Origin: JBALVT01 sp045110675 | Lineage (GTDB): Bacteria > Pseudomonadota > Gammaproteobacteria > Pseudomonadales > Halieaceae | Direction of reading: 5' to 3' | Length of the DNA stretch: 64,000 nucleotides | Assembly (NCBI GenBank): GCA_045110675.1 | Contig: JBGCGJ010000017.1 | Coordinates: 124,001-188,000, forward strand | The notes under the pieces: model-generated | The model's input: only the letters and a program-made list of their open reading frames with translations | What the model was told of the DNA's origin: nothing | Databases searched by the model: none | Part shown: positions 44,900-54,153 of the stretch, piece after piece | How positions within the stretch are numbered: position 1 is the stretch's first letter | How the letters are laid out: each line of letters starts with the position of its first letter | Program-made: the position numbers and the translations under genes

Positions 44900-45523
44900 A
44901 TGTCTACCATCACTCTCTATCGCCACGCACTATCCGGCCACTCACATCGCGTAGAGGCCTTCCTGTCTATTCTTGGACTGGAGGTAAACATCGTCGATGT
45001 CGATCTCGCCAATGGAGCGCATAAACAACCCGAGTACCTGGAGAAGAATCGCTTTGGACAGGTGCCGGTTATTGAGGACGCAGGAAATACTCTGTCCGAT
45101 TCAAATGCCATTCTGATCTATCTAGCGAGCAAATACGACAAAACGCGCAGCTGGCTGCCTGAAGAATTAGCACTTGCGGCTGAAGTCCACCGCTTCCTAT
45201 CCGTTGCAGCAGGAAAAGTCGCCTTCGGTCCAGCCGCCGCGCGTTTAGTCAATGTGTTTGGCGCAACACTCGATCACGACAATGCGATCGCCACAGCGCA
45301 CCAGGTCTTGACAGATCTGGATACTCATCTGGAAGACAAAAAATGGTTAGTGAGTGATCAGCCCACCATCGCCGACATCGCCAACTATGCCTATATTGCC
45401 CACGCTCCCGAGGGGGATGTCTCTTTAGATGACTATCCCAATATTCGAAGCTGGTTGGCTAGAATCGAGCAGGTTCCCGGCTTCGTTCCTATGCAGACCA
45501 CTGCGGTAGGTCTTGCAGCCTGA
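44900..45523 (+). CDS. Glutathione S-transferase
   Basis: A 207-aa GST of usual length. N-terminal thioredoxin fold with LYRHALSGHSHRVEAFLSILGL, cis-Pro in FGQVPVIED and the glutathione-binding DSNAILIYLA; the C-terminal helical domain ends with the TIADIANYAYIAHAPEG motif that caps the conserved Asp N-capping box. It conjugates glutathione to electrophiles or acts as a peroxidase. AAAGGA precedes the ATG. A terminator follows at 45545-45577, ending this TetR-controlled unit. Confidence 0.93.
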   Translation: MSTITLYRHALSGHSHRVEAFLSILGLEVNIVDVDLANGAHKQPEYLEKNRFGQVPVIEDAGNTLSDSNAILIYLASKYDKTRSWLPEELALAAEVHRFLSVAAGKVAFGPAAARLVNVFGATLDHDNAIATAHQVLTDLDTHLEDKKWLVSDQPTIADIANYAYIAHAPEGDVSLDDYPNIRSWLARIEQVPGFVPMQTTAVGLAA

Positions 45524-45544
45524 TTGCTCGGCAGACTTTGTAGG

Positions 45545-45577
45545 CCGGGCCATCAATAGAAGGGCCCGGACTTTTTT
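45545..45577 (+). terminator. Rho-independent terminator after the GST gene
   Basis: CCGGGCC (45545-45551), an 11-nt loop, GGCCCGG (45563-45569), then AC and six T (45572-45577). It ends the DUF1348-GST transcript and makes the fused reductase gene downstream a separate unit. Confidence 0.85.
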
Positions 45578-45602
45578 AAGAGATAGGATGAGATAGTTTG
45601 CC

Positions 45603-47699
45603 ATGGAAACAAGCACCCAAAAAGTTACAAACTCATCACCCTTTCACGCCGGTGAACAAGCCATCCAGGAAAGAATGGGCGTAAGATCACAAATGGAGCG
45701 CTCTGGCAGTCGCGTCATAAGAGACCACATGCCGGACCAACACCGGGAGTTTTACGAGCAGCTACCCTTTGTGTTCGCTGGCCATGCAGACAACGAGGGT
45801 AGGCCCTGGGCGTCGATACTATTCGGCCAACCAGGATTCATTCATTCTCCAGAGAGTAAAACTCTACGTATCAATGCGCTACCGGTTACAGGGGATCCGC
45901 TGGGCAAATCCCTGAAGGAAAACACCCGGGTAGGACTGCTTGGAATAGAGCTTCCCACGCGCAGGCGGAATCGCCTGTCCGCCCACATTACCAAGTGCGA
46001 CGAAAATCACATTGAATTGGCAGTGGATCAGGCCTTCGGAAATTGCCCGCAGTACATCCAAACACGTGACCTAGAATTCCTCGACCCCAACTCATTGCCA
46101 GCGAGTGACGTCGAACAGATAAGCTGCTTTGACCGCAGAGCACGCGAGCTCATTCAATCGAGCGACACCTTTTTTGTAGCAAGCCACATCGACAATGGAA
46201 CGGACTATGCCAACGAAGGCGCAGACGTATCTCATCGAGGTGGTAGGCCAGGATTTATTCGCGTCGACAACGAATCTACTCTCACCATCCCAGATTATCC
46301 AGGCAATAATCACTTCAACACGTTAGGCAATTTCATCGAAAACTCGCGCGCGGGATTGCTATTTCTCGATTTCGAAAATGGTCACCTGCTTACGGTGACT
46401 GGCACCGTCGAAATTTTTTGGGATACCCCGGAAATGGAATTTTTAGAGGGTGCCCAGCGACTGTGGAAGTTCCACATTGCTCAGGGGCGCTGGATAAATA
46501 ATGCATTGCCATTACGCTGGAAGCTGAATGAATTTTCTCCCAATTCCCTACTCAGCGGTACCTGGGATGAAGCTGAAAAATTAAGAGAGGTAAATGCAAA
46601 GAAGAATCAGTGGTTAAATTATGCGGTGATAGACATCGTAGAGGAAACCAGCGAAATCAAGTCATTGTATCTCAAACCTCAAGGTCTTCCAGCGGGGAAA
46701 TTTCTCCCGGGGCAATTCCTTACGATCAAAGTACCGATAGGCGGTCGAGCTACGATACGAACCTACACGGTATCAAGTGCTCCAGCAGACCCCTTTGTCC
46801 GAATAAGCGTAAAACGAGAGTCGCCAATAAAGGGCGATAAAACAGCTGGCGTTTGCTCCAACTTCATACATGACGAAATACGAATCGGGGACATCGTCGA
46901 GGCAAAAGCCCCATGTGGAACCTTTACTTTTGACGCCGGAGAAACACGACCAGCAGTTCTTATTGCAGCAGGTATTGGGATAACGCCGATGATATCGATG
47001 GCGCGGCACGCCTTGTTTGAAAGAGTGCGAACTCGTCACATGAGATCTATTACCCTAATCAGTGCGGCACGCTCACCCACACAGCGAGCGTTTTTTGATG
47101 AGTTAAATACACTGGTATCGCAATCAGATGGCTACATCAGAAGCTTTTGGTCACTTAGCCAGATCACCAAAGAAATACTTTTGGGCACCGACTATCATCA
47201 CCACGGGCGTATTTCCGCCGAGTTTTTGCAATCTGTTTTACCACTGGCTAACTACGATTTCTACCTATGCGGCCCCTCAGGTTTCATGCAATCGACCTAC
47301 GAAAACCTACGAGAACTCGGCGTTGATGACTCCAGGATTTACGCAGAGGAATTCGGACCGGCCTCCCTTGAACGAGACGGCGGCCTGCAAGAAGTCATGT
47401 TGGAGTCAGCTCCCTCAGCCACAGGAGCTATTGTCGAGTTCGCCAATTCACGGGTCGAACAAGTCTGGTCGGAAGACGAAGGAACGTTATTGGAATTCGC
47501 GGAATCACACGGCCTCACCCCCGAGTTTGGCTGCAGAAGCGGACAGTGTGGCGCCTGTAAAACGAAACTACTTTCTGGAGCGGTAAGCTACGTCACAAAG
47601 CCCTCCACGCCCTTGGAAGCCGACGATGTTTTGTTGTGTTGTGCCGTGCCAGCACTGCAACCTGGCAAAGATATTTCGAATATTTCGCTGGGGCTGTAA
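45603..47699 (+). CDS. Fusion: PNPOx-like FMN domain + ferredoxin-NAD(P)H reductase + [2Fe-2S] ferredoxin
   Basis: A 698-aa three-part flavoprotein. Residues about 40-320 are a pyridoxamine-5-phosphate-oxidase-like split barrel (FVFAGHADNEGRPWASILFGQPGF and a second half FLDFENGHLLTVTGTVEIFW). Residues about 340-600 are an FNR module with the FAD motif IRTYTVSSAP and the NAD motif LIAAGIGITPMISMARH. The C-terminus is a plant-type ferredoxin with Cys644-x4-Cys649-x2-Cys652 and Cys679 or Cys680. Electrons would run from NAD(P)H to FAD to [2Fe-2S] to an acceptor, perhaps within the split barrel. The physiological acceptor is unknown. Confidence 0.92.
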   Translation: METSTQKVTNSSPFHAGEQAIQERMGVRSQMERSGSRVIRDHMPDQHREFYEQLPFVFAGHADNEGRPWASILFGQPGFIHSPESKTLRINALPVTGDPLGKSLKENTRVGLLGIELPTRRRNRLSAHITKCDENHIELAVDQAFGNCPQYIQTRDLEFLDPNSLPASDVEQISCFDRRARELIQSSDTFFVASHIDNGTDYANEGADVSHRGGRPGFIRVDNESTLTIPDYPGNNHFNTLGNFIENSRAGLLFLDFENGHLLTVTGTVEIFWDTPEMEFLEGAQRLWKFHIAQGRWINNALPLRWKLNEFSPNSLLSGTWDEAEKLREVNAKKNQWLNYAVIDIVEETSEIKSLYLKPQGLPAGKFLPGQFLTIKVPIGGRATIRTYTVSSAPADPFVRISVKRESPIKGDKTAGVCSNFIHDEIRIGDIVEAKAPCGTFTFDAGETRPAVLIAAGIGITPMISMARHALFERVRTRHMRSITLISAARSPTQRAFFDELNTLVSQSDGYIRSFWSLSQITKEILLGTDYHHHGRISAEFLQSVLPLANYDFYLCGPSGFMQSTYENLRELGVDDSRIYAEEFGPASLERDGGLQEVMLESAPSATGAIVEFANSRVEQVWSEDEGTLLEFAESHGLTPEFGCRSGQCGACKTKLLSGAVSYVTKPSTPLEADDVLLCCAVPALQPGKDISNISLGL

Positions 47700-47738
47700 A
47701 TTCATTACTCAGGATACTAGCACCCTGACAGCGTTCGA

Positions 47739-48173
47739 CTAAAGCGACAATCGGAAGCGTGGATCCAATGCGGGCCCATCGCATTTTTCTCCGCGAATGG
47801 AATACTTGTATTCGACGTCAACAGGACTATCGGCACTAATTCTCGGCGAACGTTCCGAACCATGAGATCGCGATCTTATTGGATTGCCTTTAAATGGGTC
47901 GAAAAATATTTCGTAGCGCTCATCTACAGGGTTACCTTTCTTGTCAACGGCCTGCCAGAGAATTCTCTGATCAGCTTGCTTACTCACATCGATGGATTTT
48001 TCAGGAATAACACCCACCGGGCAGTGAGCATCATCAAACACAATTTTAACTGTAATATCCCTAGAGTTATCGACTACATGATGGGAACCGCAAGCTGCAA
48101 AAAGAGCCGGCATGACAACCAGCAAAAGTGATATTCGAGCTCGCTGAAAAAACAGATTATTCATTCTTTTCAT
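47739..48173 (-). CDS. Hypothetical lipoprotein
   Basis: A 144-aa protein with a lipoprotein signal: charged start, hydrophobic stretch ISLLLVVMPALFAACG, lipobox Cys28. The mature part contains two Cys (about 51 and 134) and a middle region DKKGNPVDERYEIFFDPFKG. I do not recognise a family. Its ATG overlaps the stop of the FlgO/TPR gene upstream (48170-48173), so the two are co-translated and probably work together at the envelope. Confidence 0.75.
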   Translation of the reverse strand: MKRMNNLFFQRARISLLLVVMPALFAACGSHHVVDNSRDITVKIVFDDAHCPVGVIPEKSIDVSKQADQRILWQAVDKKGNPVDERYEIFFDPFKGNPIRSRSHGSERSPRISADSPVDVEYKYSIRGEKCDGPALDPRFRLSL

Positions 48174-50197
48174 TTTGATTCTCCCTCGAAGGCCTGGGTC
48201 ACGACCCGCTGTGAATTCACCATCATCTCCTCAAAATCTGGCAGACCATTAAGCGCAGAAAAACTCGCATCTGAGCCAATCAAATGAGGGGGGTAACCCA
48301 AAGCAATAGCGTTACCAAGTGCGGCAATACTCTTTTTCAGTTCACCGAGCGTGCATAAAGCACTGGCAGAGAAATAATAGACGTACATATCTGATTGCGC
48401 CAACTGCTGTGCAATATTGACATTTTCAAGAGACTGGTTCCGCTCGCCTAAATGCGCGAGGTAATGCCCTACCATTGCGAAAGTGGCCGCATCGGAGGGA
48501 TTAATTTTTAGGTGGGCGCGGGCGAGTTCCAGAGCGCGTTGATAAGCGGCCGGAGCGAGATCGGAGCGCGTCGTTGAATGACTATAAGCATCCCCTAAAT
48601 TCCCCCATCCCTCGAAGTGAAGCGGTGCAAGGTGCAGTGCTTTGGCGTACATTTCAGCTGCCTCGTCGTAGCGGTTAACGAAAAAGTAGCTGGTGCCCAA
48701 ATTACTGTAGACATCCATCGTCGGGGCGCGGCGGAACGCCTCCTCCCATGCCGTGACCGCCTCCTCAAACTGACCACTAAAAAAGTAGGCATTACCGAGG
48801 TTGTTTGAGGCTGCTCCGCTTTCAGGTAAAAGATCGTCAATACGGCGGAAGTAAGCTATAGATTCCTCGATCCGCCCGGCATTAAACAAGTATCGTCCCA
48901 TCGCCATGGAAGCTTGCCAATAGTTGGGCTGCAGTTCTATTGCCCGGGTTAGAACTTGTTCCGCAAGGGCGTGCTTTGAATTTGCTGAGAATGTATTGGC
49001 TAGCCCGATATAAGCATCGACTGCATTCGCTTGTAATTCTATAGCCCGATTAAATTCCTGTTCAGAGAGCGCATATTGTCCAGAACCTCGATAAAGATTC
49101 CCCAGAGCGATATGTACACTGATTGCCCGGCTGTCGAGTTGTTGAGCTCTAAGACAAGCGTTTTCGGCGTCGCTAAACCAATCAACATCCATTTCAGTTT
49201 GGTAACGCAGCAATAAAGCATCGCATAAGCCCGCATAGGCATCGGCGTACTCTGGTGCAAGTTTCAGCGCTTTGTGAAACAGTTCTGTCGCGTTGCCCAG
49301 GGTAGAATTATCCGCAGGCTTGCGCAGATAATCCCGGCCACGAAGATAGTAATCGTAGGCAGATGGATCAATGGAAAAATCCCTATCAAGAGTATCCTTT
49401 GACGATGGAGACAGTGTGACACGTAAACTGCCTACGACCTCGGATGCGATATCGTCTTGCAGCGTAAAGAGGTTGGAGATATCGCGTTCATAGGTTTCAG
49501 ACCACAGATGAAAACTGTCAGTAGCATCGATTAGCTGCGCGGTCACTCGCACTCGACTTCCAAAACGCCTCACACTGCCTTCCAGAACATAACGCACACC
49601 GAGATGCGCGGCGATGGTCTCAATATCAACGGTTTTGTTTTTGAAATAGAATGAAGACGTTCTCGCCGAAACGTTCAGCTCTCCCAGTTTCGCCAACAGA
49701 TTTAGAATCTCCTCGGCAAGTCCGTCACCAAAATACCCCATACTGGGAGTGTCGCTGGAATTCACAAAAGGCATAACAGCAATGGTGGCCCGGTCGCTAC
49801 CAATCTTTGAAGAAACCGCCTGAGATGCCAAATCTTCGCTTTGTGGCTTGAGTCGATCAAAGAACAGATAACCAACCAGCAAAATAAGGACCGCAATCAA
49901 GCTAAGCTCAGCAACCCGAGCGGGCGATAATTTAAACTGATGTACGTCCACCTCAACAGAGGGGGTCTCAACAATGCCGTGAGAAGTAAAGTCGAATATC
50001 CAGGCGAGAACAAGAGAAATGGGAAAGCCTGCTAGCCCAACTAACAGGACGATAGTCACCGCACCTTCCCCAAAACCAAAAATGGGGAACAACACATCGG
50101 CAACTTGCAACAGCGCCCAGGCCGCCGCGGAGTATATTGCCGCGACCCGATAGACGCCTCTGCGTTGCAGCTGAGCTAGGAATTGCTGTGTATCCAT
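48170..50197 (-). CDS. Membrane-anchored FlgO/TolB-like + TPR protein
   Basis: A 675-aa protein. Two hydrophobic helices at about 17-38 and 44-68 and a third near 95-112 place it in the inner membrane. Residues about 135-265 form the FlgO-like (TolB N-terminal-like) domain with IAVMPFVNSSDTPSMGYFGDGLAEEILNLLAKL and VRYVLEGSVRRFGSRVRVTAQLID, and about nine TPR units fill the rest. The same module pair occurs in adenylate-cyclase-like and regulator proteins, here without an obvious catalytic or DNA-binding domain. It is coupled to a small lipoprotein gene. A scaffold or sensor role is inferred. Confidence 0.85.
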   Translation of the reverse strand: MDTQQFLAQLQRRGVYRVAAIYSAAAWALLQVADVLFPIFGFGEGAVTIVLLVGLAGFPISLVLAWIFDFTSHGIVETPSVEVDVHQFKLSPARVAELSLIAVLILLVGYLFFDRLKPQSEDLASQAVSSKIGSDRATIAVMPFVNSSDTPSMGYFGDGLAEEILNLLAKLGELNVSARTSSFYFKNKTVDIETIAAHLGVRYVLEGSVRRFGSRVRVTAQLIDATDSFHLWSETYERDISNLFTLQDDIASEVVGSLRVTLSPSSKDTLDRDFSIDPSAYDYYLRGRDYLRKPADNSTLGNATELFHKALKLAPEYADAYAGLCDALLLRYQTEMDVDWFSDAENACLRAQQLDSRAISVHIALGNLYRGSGQYALSEQEFNRAIELQANAVDAYIGLANTFSANSKHALAEQVLTRAIELQPNYWQASMAMGRYLFNAGRIEESIAYFRRIDDLLPESGAASNNLGNAYFFSGQFEEAVTAWEEAFRRAPTMDVYSNLGTSYFFVNRYDEAAEMYAKALHLAPLHFEGWGNLGDAYSHSTTRSDLAPAAYQRALELARAHLKINPSDAATFAMVGHYLAHLGERNQSLENVNIAQQLAQSDMYVYYFSASALCTLGELKKSIAALGNAIALGYPPHLIGSDASFSALNGLPDFEEMMVNSQRVVTQAFEGESK

Positions 50198-50406
50198 ATT
50201 TCACCGGGGATATGCCAATAAATTAGTCTAGATCAATTGTAGCGTCGGTCAATCGGGCATATTGCCGGCTTTGGCACTAATACTTTAGGCCACCATTTCC
50301 GCCTAAACTAAAGTTATTCCGCTACAGGACGATAAAAAGCTAATAGGGAGACGTGAATCAAAAGAAAACTCCCGCCACCGAACTACCACTACAGGAATAA
50401 AACGCC

Positions 50407-51252
50407 ATGCAACAGGCGCAGGTCGATGACTTACTGACCACATTAGAGCAACGCATACGGGGCGGGAATTTGACACTACCCGTTTTGCCCCAGGTAAGCA
50501 GCCAGGTAATGCAGCTGGTTCACGATCCCGATTCAGATGCAGCGGCACTCACTCAGATTATTCAGAGCGACCAGTCCATGGCTGGGCATGTGATGCGTAT
50601 CAGCAACTCTGCGGCCTACAGCCCAGTGGCAAAAATTACCTCGCTGCAACAGGCGATCGCCCGGCTGGGAATGCAAACAATTTCGGAAATATCTCTCGCC
50701 GCTACCATGGGTCCCAAGATGTTTCCTGCAGAGGGTTTTGAGCCTCTCATTGGCGAAATTTGGCGTTCGTCTCTGGCGACCGCCCTATGGTCTAGAGAGA
50801 TATCCCGTCTGGCAAGAAAGAACGTCGAGATCGCATTTCTTTGCGGCCTGTTAGGCGAGATAGGTCGCCCCGTAGTTTTACAAACGGTTTTGCAAATCTC
50901 CGAAGAAATCGGAGTCCTTGTCGATCGCGAGTCGATGCAACCATTGATACACAGCTTTCAGACACAGGTTGGAGTGCAGCTGGTCGATCATTGGCAACTT
51001 CCGGAAATCGTCGGCCATACCATAACCGGATTATCCGGAATTGAAGTCGACGCCAACGCGCAAGATATCGTCGATATCGTAAAAGCAGCAAAGTTGTTTG
51101 CAGCATTAACGATCGCAGAAGGCGAATTCGAACTCGAATCTCTAATCGAAAACCCAGAGATCGTGGCTCTCAATCTATATACAGATGACGTCGCCAGTCT
51201 GCTTGAGAAAACCGATACAATCCGCGAAACCACGGGGGCGCTACTGCCATGA
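50407..51252 (+). CDS. HDOD domain protein (first copy)
   Basis: A 281-aa HDOD (HD-related output domain) protein; the domain covers about residues 18-215, with LPVLPQVSSQVMQLVHDPDSD, IIQSDQSMAGHVMRISNSAAYS and the LGMQTISEISLAATMG helix. The family lacks HD phosphodiesterase residues and acts in signalling. AGGA precedes the ATG. Its stop overlaps the ATG of sthA (51249-51252), so translation of this protein and the transhydrogenase is linked, a pairing that is not routine. Confidence 0.9.
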   Translation: MQQAQVDDLLTTLEQRIRGGNLTLPVLPQVSSQVMQLVHDPDSDAAALTQIIQSDQSMAGHVMRISNSAAYSPVAKITSLQQAIARLGMQTISEISLAATMGPKMFPAEGFEPLIGEIWRSSLATALWSREISRLARKNVEIAFLCGLLGEIGRPVVLQTVLQISEEIGVLVDRESMQPLIHSFQTQVGVQLVDHWQLPEIVGHTITGLSGIEVDANAQDIVDIVKAAKLFAALTIAEGEFELESLIENPEIVALNLYTDDVASLLEKTDTIRETTGALLP

Positions 51253-52673
51253 GCTACTGTACCGCGTACGATGTCATAGTTATTGGCAGTGGACCAGCCG
51301 GACAAAAGGCAGCTGTACAATGTGCCAAAGCTGGCAAGTCAGTGGCATTGCTCGAAAGTGATAAAGTTCTGGGCGGTGCTTGCGTACACCGTGGAACGAT
51401 TCCCAGTAAAACCATGCGAGAGAACGCGCTTCGAATCAGTAGGCTGCGCGAAGGCGCCGAATTATTTTCATACGAAATGTGCCCCAACCTGGAAATGTCT
51501 GTACTCACCGATAGTATGAGCACTGTGTTAGATGCACACGATGGCTATATTCGCGATCAACTCGAACGCAACAAAGTGACTTGCCTGCACGGGCGCGCCA
51601 GCTTTAATGATTCGAGAAGCGTGTCATTTGCGGCCCCCGGCCAGAAGGCACAAAAATTGAAAGCGACTTCATTTATTGTTGCCACGGGCTCAATACCCCG
51701 GCAGGTCGAACACATGGAAGTTGACCACGAATTTATCTACGATAGCGACTCCATTCTTTCGATGGTTTACCTGCCTTCATCTTTGACTGTATTGGGCGGC
51801 GGTGTGATCGCTTCGGAATACGCTTCAATATTTTCCAGTCTTGGCGTCGACGTCACCATGATCGATCGCTACCCACGCCCGCTGGGGTTTCTCGATTCCG
51901 CTTTGTCAGAGCGCTTCGTCGATGCTTTCACCGAAGGCGGTGGTAAATTCATACCTAACGCCAATGTAAAGCGGGTTCACTGGGACGGCGTGTCACAAGT
52001 ACTAACCGAACTGGAAGACGGTACCATCTACAGCGCGGAAAAAGCCCTATGCGCTACCGGGCGAATCTCAAATGTTAGAGCTTTAACAATCGAGAATGCT
52101 GGATTGTCGCTAAACGATCATGGAGTTATCAGCGTGGATTCGGACTACCGTAGCGCAGTACCCAATATATTTGCAGTCGGGGATGTCATAGGTCCACCGT
52201 CTTTGGCATCAGCTTCAATGGAACAGGGAAGACGAGCAGCCCGTGCAGCTGTTGGACTCAACAGCGGTGAAATAAGCCGCCAAATACCCATGGGCATATA
52301 CGCCATACCAGAACTTTCAACTATAGGAATGACAGAGGCTCAGGCCGAAGAAAAATACGGCGATGTTCGGGTGGGGATAGCCAACTTCCGCGAGATCGCA
52401 CGAGGACAAATCTCACGTATTCCCGATGGTATGCTTAGACTAATCTCTGATCCAAGCGGCGAAAAACTATTGGGTGTACAAATTATTGGTGAGGGAGCGA
52501 CTGAGTTGATACATATCGGGCAGATGGCTTTACAGGCCAATATGCCGGTGGATACCTTCGTAGAAAACATCTTCAATTTTCCTACGATGGCGGAAGCCTA
52601 TCGAGTGGCTGCGCTAAACCTTGTCAGTAGACGGATGAATATCGAAAGACCAAAACAGGCGGCCAACTATTAG
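51249..52673 (+). CDS. sthA: Soluble pyridine nucleotide transhydrogenase (SthA type)
   Basis: A 474-aa FAD enzyme of the pyridine nucleotide-disulfide reductase family. GSGPAGQKAAVQCAKAG binds FAD, and GGACVHRGTIPSK (43-54) keeps only one of the two redox Cys (the second position is Thr50), as in SthA and unlike lipoamide dehydrogenase. IYDSDSILSM, FAVGDVIGPPSLASAS and the C-terminal FNFPTMAEAYRVAALN also match SthA. It interconverts NADH and NADPH in the cytoplasm. The start codon overlaps the HDOD stop. Confidence 0.92.
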   Translation: MSYCTAYDVIVIGSGPAGQKAAVQCAKAGKSVALLESDKVLGGACVHRGTIPSKTMRENALRISRLREGAELFSYEMCPNLEMSVLTDSMSTVLDAHDGYIRDQLERNKVTCLHGRASFNDSRSVSFAAPGQKAQKLKATSFIVATGSIPRQVEHMEVDHEFIYDSDSILSMVYLPSSLTVLGGGVIASEYASIFSSLGVDVTMIDRYPRPLGFLDSALSERFVDAFTEGGGKFIPNANVKRVHWDGVSQVLTELEDGTIYSAEKALCATGRISNVRALTIENAGLSLNDHGVISVDSDYRSAVPNIFAVGDVIGPPSLASASMEQGRRAARAAVGLNSGEISRQIPMGIYAIPELSTIGMTEAQAEEKYGDVRVGIANFREIARGQISRIPDGMLRLISDPSGEKLLGVQIIGEGATELIHIGQMALQANMPVDTFVENIFNFPTMAEAYRVAALNLVSRRMNIERPKQAANY

Positions 52674-52685
52674 TTGGCGCCACTA

Positions 52686-53534
52686 CTAGACTGCGGCCTT
52701 ACCAAATAAGGCCAAGGCTTCAGCGTATTCTTCACTGTCCTCGTCAATCTCTTCAACTTCTACCTCAATCTGCACCCCCAGTTTAATAATCGAAGGCACC
52801 ATAGCGAGCTCCTCATCGGTCAAAATTTGCCCGACATTGGCGGCGCTTTGAAGATTGGCCACCTGGACGATATCTACGAGGTCGGGGCCGTTCACACTAT
52901 CGCGCTGATAGTTTTTATGCTCTGCAACCGCGGCGATAAGGCCCTCTGGGAAATCCCAACTCTCGAGAATCGCAGTGCCGATGGGGGCGCTCAAATCATC
53001 CATGATAGATTGCAAAAGCGCGGGGTTTTCGAGTAACTCCGGACGTTCATCTGCCTTGAGTAATATAGGCAGCACACCAATGTCATGTATCAACCCTGCC
53101 AACATAGCCTCATCACTGGGAATGCCGGGTTGCTTGGAGGCCAGAACATGACAAAGTGCCGCTACATCTGCACTGTGCTGCCAAAGAGCCTGTAATCGGT
53201 CGGCAATACTGACTGACGGAGCTTGAAACATCTGCTCCAGAACCAGGCTGGATACCAGGTTTCGAACCATTTTAAGACCCAGGCGGGTTATCGCAGTTTG
53301 TACCTTATCCACCGGGTTGCGCCCGCGATACAAAGGGCAATTGGCAACCCGCAATAATTCGGCAGACAAGGTCGCATCGCTAAGAATTATCTCCGATAAA
53401 TCTGTAATACTTGCATCCGGGCTCTCCGCGATATCGTTAACCTTAAGCGCCACGTCCGGGAGCACAGGAAGCACCAACTTGCCGCTCTTTAACTCGGATA
53501 AAATTTCTTCGTAAAACTGTTCTTGCTGATTCAT
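52686..53534 (-). CDS. HDOD domain protein (second copy)
   Basis: A 282-aa HDOD protein from ATG 53534 (a TTG at 53555 would extend it by 7 residues). Motifs LPVLPDVALKVNDIAESPDAS, IILSDATLSAELLRVANCPLY, LGLKMVRNLVSSLVLEQMF and LAGLIHDIGVLPIL are present, with an acidic C-terminal tail (EVEEIDEDSEEYAEA). It is convergent with sthA, so two HDOD genes flank the transhydrogenase. Function as a signalling adaptor is inferred from the family. Confidence 0.9.
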   Translation of the reverse strand: MNQQEQFYEEILSELKSGKLVLPVLPDVALKVNDIAESPDASITDLSEIILSDATLSAELLRVANCPLYRGRNPVDKVQTAITRLGLKMVRNLVSSLVLEQMFQAPSVSIADRLQALWQHSADVAALCHVLASKQPGIPSDEAMLAGLIHDIGVLPILLKADERPELLENPALLQSIMDDLSAPIGTAILESWDFPEGLIAAVAEHKNYQRDSVNGPDLVDIVQVANLQSAANVGQILTDEELAMVPSIIKLGVQIEVEVEEIDEDSEEYAEALALFGKAAV

Positions 53535-53712
53535 ATATTCGCTCGTAATCCCCAATACAAACCCAATGACTCAGCCATTAGACTCGACTCGCTAAACAAC
53601 CTGGTAAAGGAACCACGCACTTAATTGACAGCCCCAATATGACAAAGTTAACGTTACTATAGCTTCCTCAGCAGGCAAAGATGAAATAAGTTACAGAACC
53701 GGAATTAACCCT

Positions 53713-54153
53713 ATGATAACTGACGAAAACAGCTACGGCGTTGGGGAAAACTCCTACCGAGCCGCTGGAAAATTGCCGGGAATTATCCGGCTCGTGGAAG
53801 CTTTCTACACCAATATGGACAACTTCCCCGAGGCGCGAAAAATCCGTCAAATGCACGGCGCGGAATTGGCGGAAGTGCGTCAAAAACTCGCCTACTTTCT
53901 CAGCGGATGGCTGGGTGGGCCCCGTTTATTCTCAGAGCATTATGGCGCAATCAACATTCCGGGATTTCACAAAAAATTTCGAGTTGGCAAGACGGAACGC
54001 GACGCATGGTTGCTGTGTATGAAAACGGCCATCGACGATCAACCGTATCAAAAGGACTTCAAAGAGTACTTATTGGCACAGCTTAAAATTCCAGCGGAAC
54101 GCGTACGACAAGCAGGTAGCTTTTCTCACGAACAAGGCGAAGATGAAAGTTAG
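53713..54153 (+). CDS. Group II truncated haemoglobin
   Basis: A 146-aa trHbII. Markers are FYTNMDNFPEARKIRQMHG in the B-C region, LSGWLGGP, proximal His86 in GFHKKFRVG, and Trp99 in RDAWLLCM, the conserved G8 tryptophan of this group. These haem proteins bind O2 and NO and take part in NO or peroxide detoxification. It is a single gene, overlapping the convergent SARP-type regulator by 4 bp. TTGACA at 53625-53630 may be its -35 element, but no good -10 is seen at the usual spacing. Confidence 0.9.
   Translation: MITDENSYGVGENSYRAAGKLPGIIRLVEAFYTNMDNFPEARKIRQMHGAELAEVRQKLAYFLSGWLGGPRLFSEHYGAINIPGFHKKFRVGKTERDAWLLCMKTAIDDQPYQKDFKEYLLAQLKIPAERVRQAGSFSHEQGEDES

Noticed and set aside
52662..52678. 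Hairpin GCCAACTA-T-TAGTTGGC at the end of sthA as a terminator
   Set aside because: No T-run follows on the plus strand and only a weak one on the minus strand; it may be a chance palindrome.
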